A model generated the notes under the pieces. It was not told the origin of the DNA. It was given only the letters and a program-made list of their open reading frames with translations, and did not search any database. This document shows positions 20,277 to 29,975 of a DNA stretch of 64,000 bases, one piece after another. The stretch covers positions 310,001 to 374,000 of the forward strand of contig NBIV01000037.1 in the NCBI GenBank assembly GCA_003194525.1, read 5' to 3'. Each line of letters starts with the position of its first letter. Position 1 is the stretch's first letter. Both the position numbers and the translations under genes were made by a program. The DNA comes from Gracilariopsis chorda (lineage: Eukaryota > Rhodophyta > Florideophyceae > Gracilariales > Gracilariaceae).

Positions 20277-21257
20277 ATGCCGTTTGCCGTCGATGCACCC
20301 CGTACAGCCCGTGTCACCGCCGTTCTCACCTTCACTCTCCTGGTGCTCCTCTCCCTACACGCCTTGCTCACCGTCTTCACCGTGCAAACCTGGCTTCAGT
20401 ACAACCGATCAGCACCATGGTACGCCGCAACGTGCACCCCCATCTCATACTCAATTCGCCCCTGTTCGCGCCTTTCCTTCCGTTATCAACTCGCCGTACA
20501 AGTCGCCCTCCAACTTCGCTCCCGCACCCTCAAGCGCACCGCGTACAGGACTGCCACGCGCTGCAACTTTGAATCCGCGAAACAGGCAACACACTTCCGA
20601 ACTCAGCTCCGATCGTCCAACTCACTCTCCTGTTATCTGGCCCCGAATCGGCAGCAAGTCGCTTTCGAAAAGCCCCACTTCAGCCCGTCGCGTGCCGCCT
20701 TAGTTGCCAAAGCGGCTGCACTAACCTTTTCGCTCATTGTCTTCACCGTCATAGTCGTACTATATGCGTATCTATTCTTCCAATATGACCGCTCTCAGCT
20801 ACGACATACTCTCTTCACCAACCCGTCACCGTCGTCATCCATCCCAATCACCCGTCCTCTAGACACCCATCTCCCCGCGCTAACCCCGACCACTGCTGCA
20901 ACCTCAACCTTTTCGCATTCCGACATCAAGCTGGTGTCAGAGCACTGGGGTGCATCCGCACCACCACATCAGCAGCACACGTGTGCAATATGTCTAGATG
21001 ACATTAAACCCCACGTCCAATCCTCAGTACTACGACTTCCCTGCCTACATCACTTTCATCAACCGTGTGTAACAAGGTGGTGGAAACTTTCCAAACCCAC
21101 ATGTCCCTGCTGCAACAGAAATCTCACAACTGATCTCATCAAGTTGAAAAACTCTCTTGCCGACGTCTCACCGCATGCCACCCGTCATTTCGACACCCAA
21201 ATCGACCATAGCATTCGTGCAAGACGTTATGTCCGTGCTTTCGGTACACTGCTTTGA
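20277..21257 (+). CDS. Membrane-anchored RING-H2 protein, probable E3 ubiquitin ligase
   Basis: 326 residues from the first ATG at 20277. Two hydrophobic segments (about 13-37 and 142-168) probably span a membrane. A Ser/Thr/Pro-rich linker follows, then a RING-H2 finger at about 236-280: CAICLDD, LPCLHHFHQPC and CPCC supply the C3-H2-C3 ligands. The C-terminus is short and basic. Proteins of this build are E3 ligases acting at the ER, vacuole or plasma membrane; the substrate is unknown. It is divergently transcribed from the GH113-like gene. Confidence 0.8.
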   Translation: MPFAVDAPRTARVTAVLTFTLLVLLSLHALLTVFTVQTWLQYNRSAPWYAATCTPISYSIRPCSRLSFRYQLAVQVALQLRSRTLKRTAYRTATRCNFESAKQATHFRTQLRSSNSLSCYLAPNRQQVAFEKPHFSPSRAALVAKAAALTFSLIVFTVIVVLYAYLFFQYDRSQLRHTLFTNPSPSSSIPITRPLDTHLPALTPTTAATSTFSHSDIKLVSEHWGASAPPHQQHTCAICLDDIKPHVQSSVLRLPCLHHFHQPCVTRWWKLSKPTCPCCNRNLTTDLIKLKNSLADVSPHATRHFDTQIDHSIRARRYVRAFGTLL

Positions 21258-22083
21258 TCGCATTTGTGTGCATGCTAAACCGTTCGTCTCGCCGCCCCTC
21301 GTCTTGTAAACATGTATGTTTCACCTGTGCAGCTCACATCTTGCAGCCGAGTTTGTGTGCGTCCTTGTCACCACATTACACCGCCCCGTTCCATCCTCTC
21401 GCGGCTGTTCTTGTTTCCAACTTTGTGCTACCCTTGGTATATACCTCTTTCTCTCTCCCTCTCGCGTCTTGTTACTCGCTTTTGCATCAAGCCGCGCTTC
21501 TCCGTGTACTGTAATCATCTGTCAAAAAGAACACACGACAAAATGCATTCATGCACTGCGCCGACGCGTTTCGCACTTCACAGCTTAATCTCTTACCATC
21601 CCCCTGAACCGAAACCCCAAGCGTAAACAGAACGTAGCACCGCTTTTGTTTCATTGTTCTCTCAACAGCCAATCTGAACAGCTACAGTGACTACTCTACT
21701 GCGTTTCGCGAACACGGCTGTACATGCGAAAAACACCTTGTCTTGGCCTGGCTAGCGAATGTTCATACGAAGGTCCATACAGTGCGCTTAGCGCAAACAT
21801 ACATCAGCACGTTTACAGCTAATAGCATCCTTGGCACATCGACACAACTCGTCTTTCCCATATAACAACTTATTCTATCCCGGTCATCACAGCGCTGCAT
21901 CCGCGTTGTGATGGGACAAAAGTGCACACTCGACCCAAACCTTTTACTGTGACCGCTTCTTTACAGGATTAGTCCACCAACAATCACAGCATCACCATCA
22001 CATTTCAAACTGACATCGCACTTCAGACTCATGCTCTCAATTCCAAAAGTTTCCTTCATCCTCACGCCGCACGGTCTCACCGC
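21258..22083. other. 3' flank of RING-H2 gene, no gene seen
   Basis: About 830 bp of pyrimidine-rich sequence with only short, unsupported frames. It ends at the target site ACCAG of the Copia insertion. Confidence 0.5.
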
Positions 22084-22088
22084 ACCAG

Positions 22089-22302
22089 TGTGAGGACACG
22101 CAATTTGTACGGCTGCACTATCGGCTGTTGTAATTTAGTGTCAGTTGCATTTGTAATCTTGTCCAACTCTCTTGATTACAAATGCAGACCTCTCCTAATT
22201 ACGTACATTTTAATTAGAATTGTAGGACTATAAAGAGCGGCCGGCGGCGCTGACCCGAGCACCACCGGCCGGGGGAATCAACACCCTCTACAACCTTTCA
22301 CA
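22089..22302 (+). repeat. Copia 5' LTR
   Basis: 214 bp, identical by eye to 27301-27514. It holds a TATAAAG box near 22230 and a perfect 12-bp inverted repeat, GCATTTGTAATC at 22147-22158 and GATTACAAATGC at 22174-22185. Confidence 0.97.
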
Positions 22303-22972
22303 TGGTAGCACTCGCTCAACCCTCCCCGCCGCCTCTCCCCTCGACAACCGCTGACCAACCTTCAACCGGCGCTCCGCAACGCTCTGTACCGAACCATTCC
22401 TTGGACCCACGGAAGCATCAACATACAACCTTTCTCTTCTCGCTGATAAACGGCTTTCTTTTTTCATCTTGTATCTTTGTGGTATTTGTTTTTCTTCTTT
22501 TTTTTCATCTCTTTTCGTCGAACGGATAAAGGCGTGGTAGCTTGCAAGCTGAGCACCGGTACGGGAATCGATTGGGCACTTGAAGTAATCTGCTAGATTT
22601 GACATTCCTTCCGGATAACCGGCTCTGCTGGGGGAGGCTCTGTCTGCTAGTGGTGACACGGTGTGTCGTCGTTTGGCCCAAGCTACCGCATACGCCGGTG
22701 GAGTTTTGTACTATCTCCTTCAACCTATCGCTCCGCAGAACGCCGCGCAGCATTCCTGCAAGAGGCCAGAAGGGGTCAACTGATGAAAACTTATCTTCAG
22801 TTAGTAACCTCCCTTGGAAGCTTCGTAAGGATTCAAGGCACTTTGCTTCTTTTCGCGAGAAGCTTAGCAGGCAGATCAAAGCGACTCACCGGGAGAGTGT
22901 GACCCGGTTCCAGGGGTTGAACCCTTAGGGTAGCGGAGGTAGTTTCTCCTGTCAGTGCGCCCGCTCGAAGGA

Positions 22973-23046
22973 AGACTAATAAAAGGTACCTCGCTAGCCA
23001 GAGGTCAAGCAGACTAACAAAAGGTACCTCGATAACCAGAGGTCAA
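22973..23046 (+). repeat. Tandem 36-bp repeat in Copia leader
   Basis: Two near-identical 36-bp units (22973-23008 and 23011-23046), each AGACTAA(T/C)AAAAGGTACC followed by TCG and CCAGAGGTCAA. They lie just upstream of the gag-pol start, between the LTR and the coding region. Confidence 0.85.
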
Positions 23047-23077
23047 TTCACTCTTTCTCTACTCACAAGGCATCAAC

Positions 23078-26000
23078 ATGAGTGAGAACAGAGAAGAAGG
23101 CAAGCGCACTATTCCCCGCCTTAAAGGATCCTCGGACTATTACACATGGAGGATCTACATAAGGGACTTGATGAATGTTGACCAAGTTCTCTTCGTCTTA
23201 ACCGAACCCAGACCATTGGAAGGCGAGAGCTCAGCCCAAGCCCGCCGCCGATGGGATGATGCGGATCGAAAAGCTCGTTCGATTATTGTTCAAAACCTTG
23301 GAACACAACCAGTAGTTGCCGTTTCTGAATTACTGGAACGCGAACAATGTTCTGCGTTGGACGTCTGGAGGAAACTGGAGGGTACGTACAAGAAGGATAA
23401 CATCCAAACCAAGATGAACCTTCGACAGCGCCTGAACAATCTCGTTTTCAAGGACGATGGAAATATCCTTGAACATCTCCACGAAATGGAAACAATCTTT
23501 CTAGAACTGGCACGCCTAGGAGATGCTCTCAACGATAAGGAGAGAACTGCTTGCTTACTCAGAACTCTACCAGACTCTCTTATGGCTATCACACTACTTG
23601 CAGACGCCAACGATATGGAACATGACCAAGTTGCTTCTTTGATAAGATCAGAAATGGACAGACGCAAACACAGGGACTCGAGAAACCAAACAAGCCCCGC
23701 ACCTCCACCACCAAATACACAGCACCCCTACATGGCTGCGAGAAAGACATCCTTAATTTCCTCCGTGAAGAAAAGGAAGTCTAAATCCATTAGATGTTGG
23801 CATTGTGGAAAACTAGGTCACATTCGTTCCGAATGCCGGTTGAGAAAAGAAAACAACCCCAACCAAAACCATCGCAGGGGTCCCCAAGCCAACAAACACA
23901 AACACCAACCATCTAGTACTGGAAACAGGAACTGGGACTCCAACGGAGGATCAAACAAACCCTCAAGTCACTACAACCGCAACCCCCAGCCCCGAGGTTT
24001 CGTAGCTATTGCCGAAGCTAAATATTGTTCAGTGAACAATGGAACTACAACCTGGCTGGATTGTGGAGCGACTCATGTGTTTGTAAACGACAGAAACCTC
24101 TTCTGGGATTATGAGCCTGTGGAAAATGAGTCCGTCCGAACATGCGACAGACAATCGGAAATAGTTGGAGCAGGGACAATTATGCTGCCAGTAGGAGACG
24201 GAATAAGGTTACCTGCGAAGCACACACCTTCGTTTGACTCAAACCTTATTTCATTATACGTCTTATCACAGCACAGAAACGTTTCCTTTTCCAACGAAGA
24301 CTCCTTTCATGGATTTGTCCTAAGTGACGTCAAAAACGGGAAAGAACTTCATCGCTGCAAAGCTAAAAGCGGTTTGTACCCACTACCAAAGCCGATCGCT
24401 CCATCGACAGCCCAAACCGCACAAGTCATGCCCGGAAACACAGCAATTGACTGGCATGAAAAACTCGGACACCCCGGCAAGGACAGGTTGCTTCGCACAA
24501 TCCCGCAATCTTCAGGAATTCCTAACCTGCCACCGACGGAAATCGAAAACATACATTGCAGTCCATGCATTGAGGCAAAATCGAGGCGATCTCCAACCCA
24601 ACGCTTGCATTCAGTGGCAAACCACCCCTTAGCTTTGACACACACAGACCTCACAGGCCCAATATCCCCACCTTCGTTACAAGGATCAAAGTACATGCAG
24701 GTACTACTTGACGACAATACAAGGGCATCATCAATATACTTCCTGACTAAGAAAGACCAATTCACGCAATCAATACGTTGGTACAAGGCTCTCGCAGAAA
24801 ACGAACAACCCCAAAACCGTTTGTACCGCGTTCGCCTCGACGGAGCTGGTGAGAATAGGTCTAATGAGTTCATCCATTACGCATTAGATAACGGGATCCT
24901 CTTGGAGTACACTCCTCCGCATGCACATGAGTCTAACGGCGCAGCGGAGAAAATTATCCAAGACTTATGGAAAACGGCCAGAACTCTGCTCTTTGCATCA
25001 AAATTACCACTCGAATTATGGGAAGAAGCGATATCGCATGCAAACTGGCTGCGAAACCGCCTTCCAAACTCACGACTCGACATGAGAATCCCCTACAAAG
25101 AGTGGTTTGGACAAAATCCATCGTTCGATACATTACTGAAGTTTGGACAAGATGGCCACGCCTTTATATACAGGTCGGAAACCATTCCCAACAAGAAAAT
25201 ACTCCCACGCGCCATCTACGGCCACTTCGTTGGAATGGAGAGCTTCCAAACACTGTATCGGGTATACATACCTTCCCAAAAGAAAGTAATCATGGTGAGG
25301 CAAAGGGACTTTAAGATGGCCAAGAAAATACTGCCTTCCATCAACGAGCTTCTCGACTTCTCGTCCTTGGGCAGGACAGAAGCAGAAGAACGTAATGACG
25401 AAGTGGATGAAGAACACTTGGACTCAGCTTTGGAACATTGTCTAGTGGCACACACTCGTTCAACAAATAACAGTGAGCTGGACAAAGTACCAAAGACATT
25501 TTCCCAAGCAAGGACAATACCAGAATGGGCAGACGCAATCGACCGAGAGTATGACGCTCTCATCGAACGCAAAACATGGAAGCTCATTGACCGAAAACCA
25601 GGAATGAATCCAATCCCATTCCTTTGGACATTTACGGCAAAACAACTCAGCGCAAAACCTTTGGATATCCTTCCTAAGGCACGTTGTGTAGCGCGAGGGG
25701 ACATGCAGAAACCGTACATCGATTACGACCCTGAAAACCTTTATGCCCCAGTCGCAAGACTTGAGACAATAAGGTTGGCATTGGCAAAGGCTGCTGCGCA
25801 AGACCTTTTGCTGGAAACAATGGATATCAGCAACGCCTACCTGTACGGCGACCTCGATGAACCATTGATCATGGAACAACCCCAGAACTCGTCTGGAACT
25901 TCATACGTTCCGGGAAAAGTATGTCTACTGCTGAAATCATTATACGGGGCAAAGCAGGCTGGACAGATCTGGGGATCGTTTCTACACACGACGTTGATCA

Positions 26001-27058
26001 CACTGCAATTCCGTCAATCGAAAACGGACTACCGTCTCTATATATATCGATCAAGCAGTGGGATACTGATCCTCGTCATCGTTGTGGACGACATATTGAT
26101 GTCGTCTGACTCGAGGTCTCTTCTGGACGACTTTAAAGCCGAAATGAAGAGACGTTTTCAAGTGAAACTATTGGGAGAAGCCAAATCATTCGTCGGACTT
26201 CATCTCAGTCGGGACAGACATGGCATCAAGGTTAGTCAGGAAACGTATGTGGATAAGCTGCTACGAGAATATAACCTCGGAAACGCAAACCCTGTGCAAA
26301 CACCGTTGCACCATGGCTACTCTATCATGGGTACAAGCGAACAGGAACAGAAGCTGCCTCCTCCACTCCACCGGAAATATCGGAAACTGGTAGGACAACT
26401 GATGTATCTAGCCGTGGCTTCTAGACCAGACGTCATGTTTGCAGCTTCAATGCTGGCGAGACAGGTTCATAAACCTTGTTTAAGGCACTTAGCTTTGGCA
26501 AAGCGAGTGCTTAGATATTTAAAGGGAACAAAGAACCTTTGTATGCACTTTCCCGCAACCAGTGTATCACCTTTGGAAGGTTTTTGCGATGCGGACTGGG
26601 CAGGATGCCGAGAAACAAGGAAGTCAACGACGGGAGTACTGATCAAAGTCAACGATGCTCCAATCCTATGGACTAGCAAGAAACAGACAATCGTGGCTTT
26701 GTCTTCGGGAGAAGCTGAATACGTTGCTTTATCGTATTGCGCTAAGTTAGTGACTTGGATCCGAAGACTATTTTGGGAGCTTCATCATTGCCAAATTCTG
26801 CAAGAAGAGCCTATCGGAATGTATCCCGTCTGTATCTATACAGACAGTTCTACGGCAAACTCTATTGCGAAGACTTCAAAAACGTCTGAGAGAAACAAAC
26901 ATATTTCTCTGAAATACCATCATGTCAAAGACCTTGTGAAGTCTGGAATGCTGAAAATACTTGAGATCAGAACTGATTCCCAGCCGGCTGACATAATGAC
27001 AAAAGCTGCTAACCGAGAAAGCTTATACCAACTTTCTGTTTTGTGCGGACTACAATAA
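23078..27058 (+). CDS. Copia gag-pol polyprotein
   Basis: 1,326 residues in one frame. Domain order: gag (about 1-235); CCHC knuckle CWHCGKLGHIRSEC (about 240); aspartic protease around WLDCGATH (about 325); integrase with HEKLGHPG...CSPC zinc site (about 460-500) and catalytic core TDLTGPI / GAGENRSNEF / ESNGAAEK; reverse transcriptase with VVDDILMSS (about 1000); RNase H with DADWAGC and SSGEAEYVALS. Protease-integrase-RT-RNase H order defines Copia. The frame is continuous, so the copy may be recently active. Confidence 0.96.
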   Translation: MSENREEGKRTIPRLKGSSDYYTWRIYIRDLMNVDQVLFVLTEPRPLEGESSAQARRRWDDADRKARSIIVQNLGTQPVVAVSELLEREQCSALDVWRKLEGTYKKDNIQTKMNLRQRLNNLVFKDDGNILEHLHEMETIFLELARLGDALNDKERTACLLRTLPDSLMAITLLADANDMEHDQVASLIRSEMDRRKHRDSRNQTSPAPPPPNTQHPYMAARKTSLISSVKKRKSKSIRCWHCGKLGHIRSECRLRKENNPNQNHRRGPQANKHKHQPSSTGNRNWDSNGGSNKPSSHYNRNPQPRGFVAIAEAKYCSVNNGTTTWLDCGATHVFVNDRNLFWDYEPVENESVRTCDRQSEIVGAGTIMLPVGDGIRLPAKHTPSFDSNLISLYVLSQHRNVSFSNEDSFHGFVLSDVKNGKELHRCKAKSGLYPLPKPIAPSTAQTAQVMPGNTAIDWHEKLGHPGKDRLLRTIPQSSGIPNLPPTEIENIHCSPCIEAKSRRSPTQRLHSVANHPLALTHTDLTGPISPPSLQGSKYMQVLLDDNTRASSIYFLTKKDQFTQSIRWYKALAENEQPQNRLYRVRLDGAGENRSNEFIHYALDNGILLEYTPPHAHESNGAAEKIIQDLWKTARTLLFASKLPLELWEEAISHANWLRNRLPNSRLDMRIPYKEWFGQNPSFDTLLKFGQDGHAFIYRSETIPNKKILPRAIYGHFVGMESFQTLYRVYIPSQKKVIMVRQRDFKMAKKILPSINELLDFSSLGRTEAEERNDEVDEEHLDSALEHCLVAHTRSTNNSELDKVPKTFSQARTIPEWADAIDREYDALIERKTWKLIDRKPGMNPIPFLWTFTAKQLSAKPLDILPKARCVARGDMQKPYIDYDPENLYAPVARLETIRLALAKAAAQDLLLETMDISNAYLYGDLDEPLIMEQPQNSSGTSYVPGKVCLLLKSLYGAKQAGQIWGSFLHTTLITLQFRQSKTDYRLYIYRSSSGILILVIVVDDILMSSDSRSLLDDFKAEMKRRFQVKLLGEAKSFVGLHLSRDRHGIKVSQETYVDKLLREYNLGNANPVQTPLHHGYSIMGTSEQEQKLPPPLHRKYRKLVGQLMYLAVASRPDVMFAASMLARQVHKPCLRHLALAKRVLRYLKGTKNLCMHFPATSVSPLEGFCDADWAGCRETRKSTTGVLIKVNDAPILWTSKKQTIVALSSGEAEYVALSYCAKLVTWIRRLFWELHHCQILQEEPIGMYPVCIYTDSSTANSIAKTSKTSERNKHISLKYHHVKDLVKSGMLKILEIRTDSQPADIMTKAANRESLYQLSVLCGLQ

Positions 27059-27300
27059 CTGTTGAACATTTATTGACCAATCTTCTTTTTGTTTGTTTCT
27101 TGTTTTGTTTTTGTTTCTATGCGTTTTATCCAGATTATCTGTTCTTGAAAACACTATTTCGGACTTAGATAAGTATTACATTGCTATACCTTTTCCTAAC
27201 TATGCAGCTTTTTATCCTATATGGTTTTTGCTGATATTTAGGTTTTTAACGGTGGCATTAATGATGCGCAAATAGCTTTAGAGTTGTTTGCGAGGGACAG

Positions 27301-27514
27301 TGTGAGGACACGCAATTTGTACGGCTGCACTATCGGCTGTTGTAATTTAGTGTCAGTTGCATTTGTAATCTTGTCCAACTCTCTTGATTACAAATGCAGA
27401 CCTCTCCTAATTACGTACATTTTAATTAGAATTGTAGGACTATAAAGAGCGGCCGGCGGCGCTGACCCGAGCACCACCGGCCGGGGGAATCAACACCCTC
27501 TACAACCTTTCACA
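27301..27514 (+). repeat. Copia 3' LTR
   Basis: 214 bp, identical by eye to the 5' LTR. It is followed by the second copy of the ACCAG target duplication. Confidence 0.97.
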
Positions 27515-27519
27515 ACCAG

Positions 27520-29973
27520 CAACGGTTTACCAATGCTTCCACCGTGCAACCTGAATCCTGCATGTGCGATCATCGCACTGCGATGCCTGCCTTCGTCAGC
27601 CTCCACTCAGTCGCGCGTTCTTTGGGACCGTGATCTGTCGCAAGACGGTACAATACCGTCAAACGCGAAATAGCTTGCCATGCGCAGCCACAGAAAAAGT
27701 AATTCAAACAACTCACACTTCCAGTCAATTTGGGTCCCGTCCCGCTTTTTATTTGGACACAACCCTGTCCCACAGACTCGCAGCTTACATGTGCTGCGAA
27801 GGCCAACCGTTTAATAAAGCAACCAATCCACGCGCTGCAAAATTATATTCGCTGCGTCACCACTCTCTATTCTCGCCGCTCATTGATGGCCTGCTCTGGA
27901 AAATGCCAACAGAAAACTTGCAAACTCGGTCCCGCGACTTCCGTCGATCGCTGAGCTCTCCCACCAAAACCGGTCGCAAAACAAACGCGGGAACGCGCTT
28001 CGCAGCCCGGCCCAGTGCATCAGTCCTTTGAGTGTACCTTGGCATCGCATAACCCTGGTGCATTTCAGGTACACTTTCGAGCCAAAATGCGCTCATGCAC
28101 ACACTTAGATCTGGACTTTATCTAATTGCGTTCTCGCAAATATCTACGAGGCTAGTAACTCGAAGAGTTAATCCCTACCCCATGGAACGTGGATTTCATA
28201 GTAGCTCCAACGGCTGATCCGTTAGCCTTCCCTCCGATTCACGTGAACTGTATTCTGCTCATCTCACCACGGTGGGCCTACAAGTGCATGACGCCTTGGC
28301 TGGACGAGGACGTTCCAGGGTGCTCTTTCACCGTTGCAACACTACTCAGTATCGTGTAATTTGCGTTCTGTGATGGTCTACGTCAACTTCAACGCGCCCA
28401 GGAGAGAACGAAATGATTGCGGTGCGCAAACCATAACGCATCCAAGCACAAAATCACTGCGGGAGGTCTTGATCATATGTCATCTGCGTCGCTGGCGCTT
28501 CTCTGTCTTTGACGTGTTGCACACAAAGAGCTCTTGTTGGCGGTTGACTGATGTAGTGAATCCTCATCACTTGCTGGCCCTATGCGCTAGCCTCTGCATC
28601 CAACGCTGAGTTTTCAAGGAAGGCCTGTTTGCGGATCCGTTTGGCGTCTCAAGCACCCTCGATTCACATAGCAGGATTGTCGGTACACCACAGCGAGCGG
28701 ATCAAGGCATTGTGCCCTGCATGCGACCGATTTCCCAGATGTTCCCTTGCCATAGAACCAATTCAGCAAAAAAGTGAACTAGCTTTGCGACTGCAACTCC
28801 GGATGAGCCGCGACAGCTTTAGTAGCAGCGACGCCGAATCTCTACGCTTTTTCATCACGAAAGGTAGGATGAGCCCACCGGAGCTCCTTTTGTTGTGTTC
28901 ATGTGTTCACGGGCATTCACGTCTCTGACTCCTAACACGCAATACGAAAACCTGGAAGAGCTTCACAGAGACCGCTTCGCCCTCATCTATGTGGCTTCCC
29001 TCCAATTCAAATCAACAGTCTTCTGGGAGGCCGTCTCAACATACTACGGCGGGTAGACAATATCATATTCCCTTGTGCAGGGTACTGCGTCCTAGCGTTT
29101 TTTTTTTTTGGCCGTTGAACGTCTGTCCGTGAAGTATGACGCCCTCGTAGCGTGTCGCGTTCCTACATATTCCATCTCCCGATTTTGTTTTCTTATGGTA
29201 TCAATGGTGGAATTTTTGACCAAAAAGGGGGCAGGGCTACCCTGCGATCATTGATAACGGCAGAGGTAGTATTATTTTAGAGATCTTAGCAGAGATCTAA
29301 CTACATCTGTACTGCCCACAATTCGAAGTTGTACCCGACAGCCTTGTACACGGAATACGATTCAGCAGCACGCAAGTATCGGAGAACAGTGAAGAACGTA
29401 GTAGAGCAGTGCTTTGCGAAGTCCGAAGACACACCGAGCTCAGTAATAACTACCACACACACACATGCAGAAAATACCTTCAACGTTTGTAGAGCAAGTC
29501 TGTACCGATTCATGCAAAATTCTTGGCTCTCCAAACTAGAGAAGGTGATACAAGTGCTAAGGATGATAGCAATGTAAGTAGCAAAGATGCACGCATACAG
29601 CGCCGATAACCACAAAAAGAGCAGTGATTGGATTGTGAAGTACTATATCGTCGAATAGATTGATGTTGAAGCCATTGCAGATCGTTTCGCTAGAGCTGTG
29701 GTGCCTTTTTGGGGGGTTAATGCTGAAGTTCCAGAGCCGCTGCTAAATATACTGACTCTTTAAGAAGAGCGCATAGTGCCTTGGCGCAAATATTTTCCGG
29801 TCACGTCCCAAAACTGCACCGTGTTTCTACGTTTATCCACAGCACGAAATGTTTTTGTCCGCCCGAATGTGGGTTCAACATTCAAAAAGGGTAATGCAGT
29901 CCGCGTCAAAAATATAAAACCGGCCATGTACAAAACACCAGTCATAATCCTCACGCCAATTCCCCATTTCCTC
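27520..29973. other. Intergenic region without a supported gene
   Basis: About 2.45 kb between the Copia element and the pogo-like element. It holds several short frames with no recognisable domain, a small hairpin GACGGTACAATACCGTC near 27642 and a T-run near 29100. I see nothing I can name. Confidence 0.5.
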
Positions 29974-29975
29974 TA

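Larger units (their letters stand above)
22089..27514 (+). mobile_element. Copia (Ty1/copia) LTR retrotransposon, looks whole and young
   Basis: 5,426 bp, bounded by two 214-bp LTRs that are identical by eye (TG...CA ends) and by a 5-bp target duplication ACCAG at 22084-22088 and 27515-27519. A primer-binding site beginning TGGTAGCA (initiator-Met type) starts directly after the left LTR. A purine-rich tract (GCGAGGGACAG) precedes the right LTR. One long gag-pol frame lies between. Identical LTRs imply a very recent insertion. Confidence 0.97.

Noticed and set aside
27564-28031. 155-codon plus-strand frame right of the Copia element
   Set aside because: No recognisable motif, no supported start context and no neighbours to suggest function.
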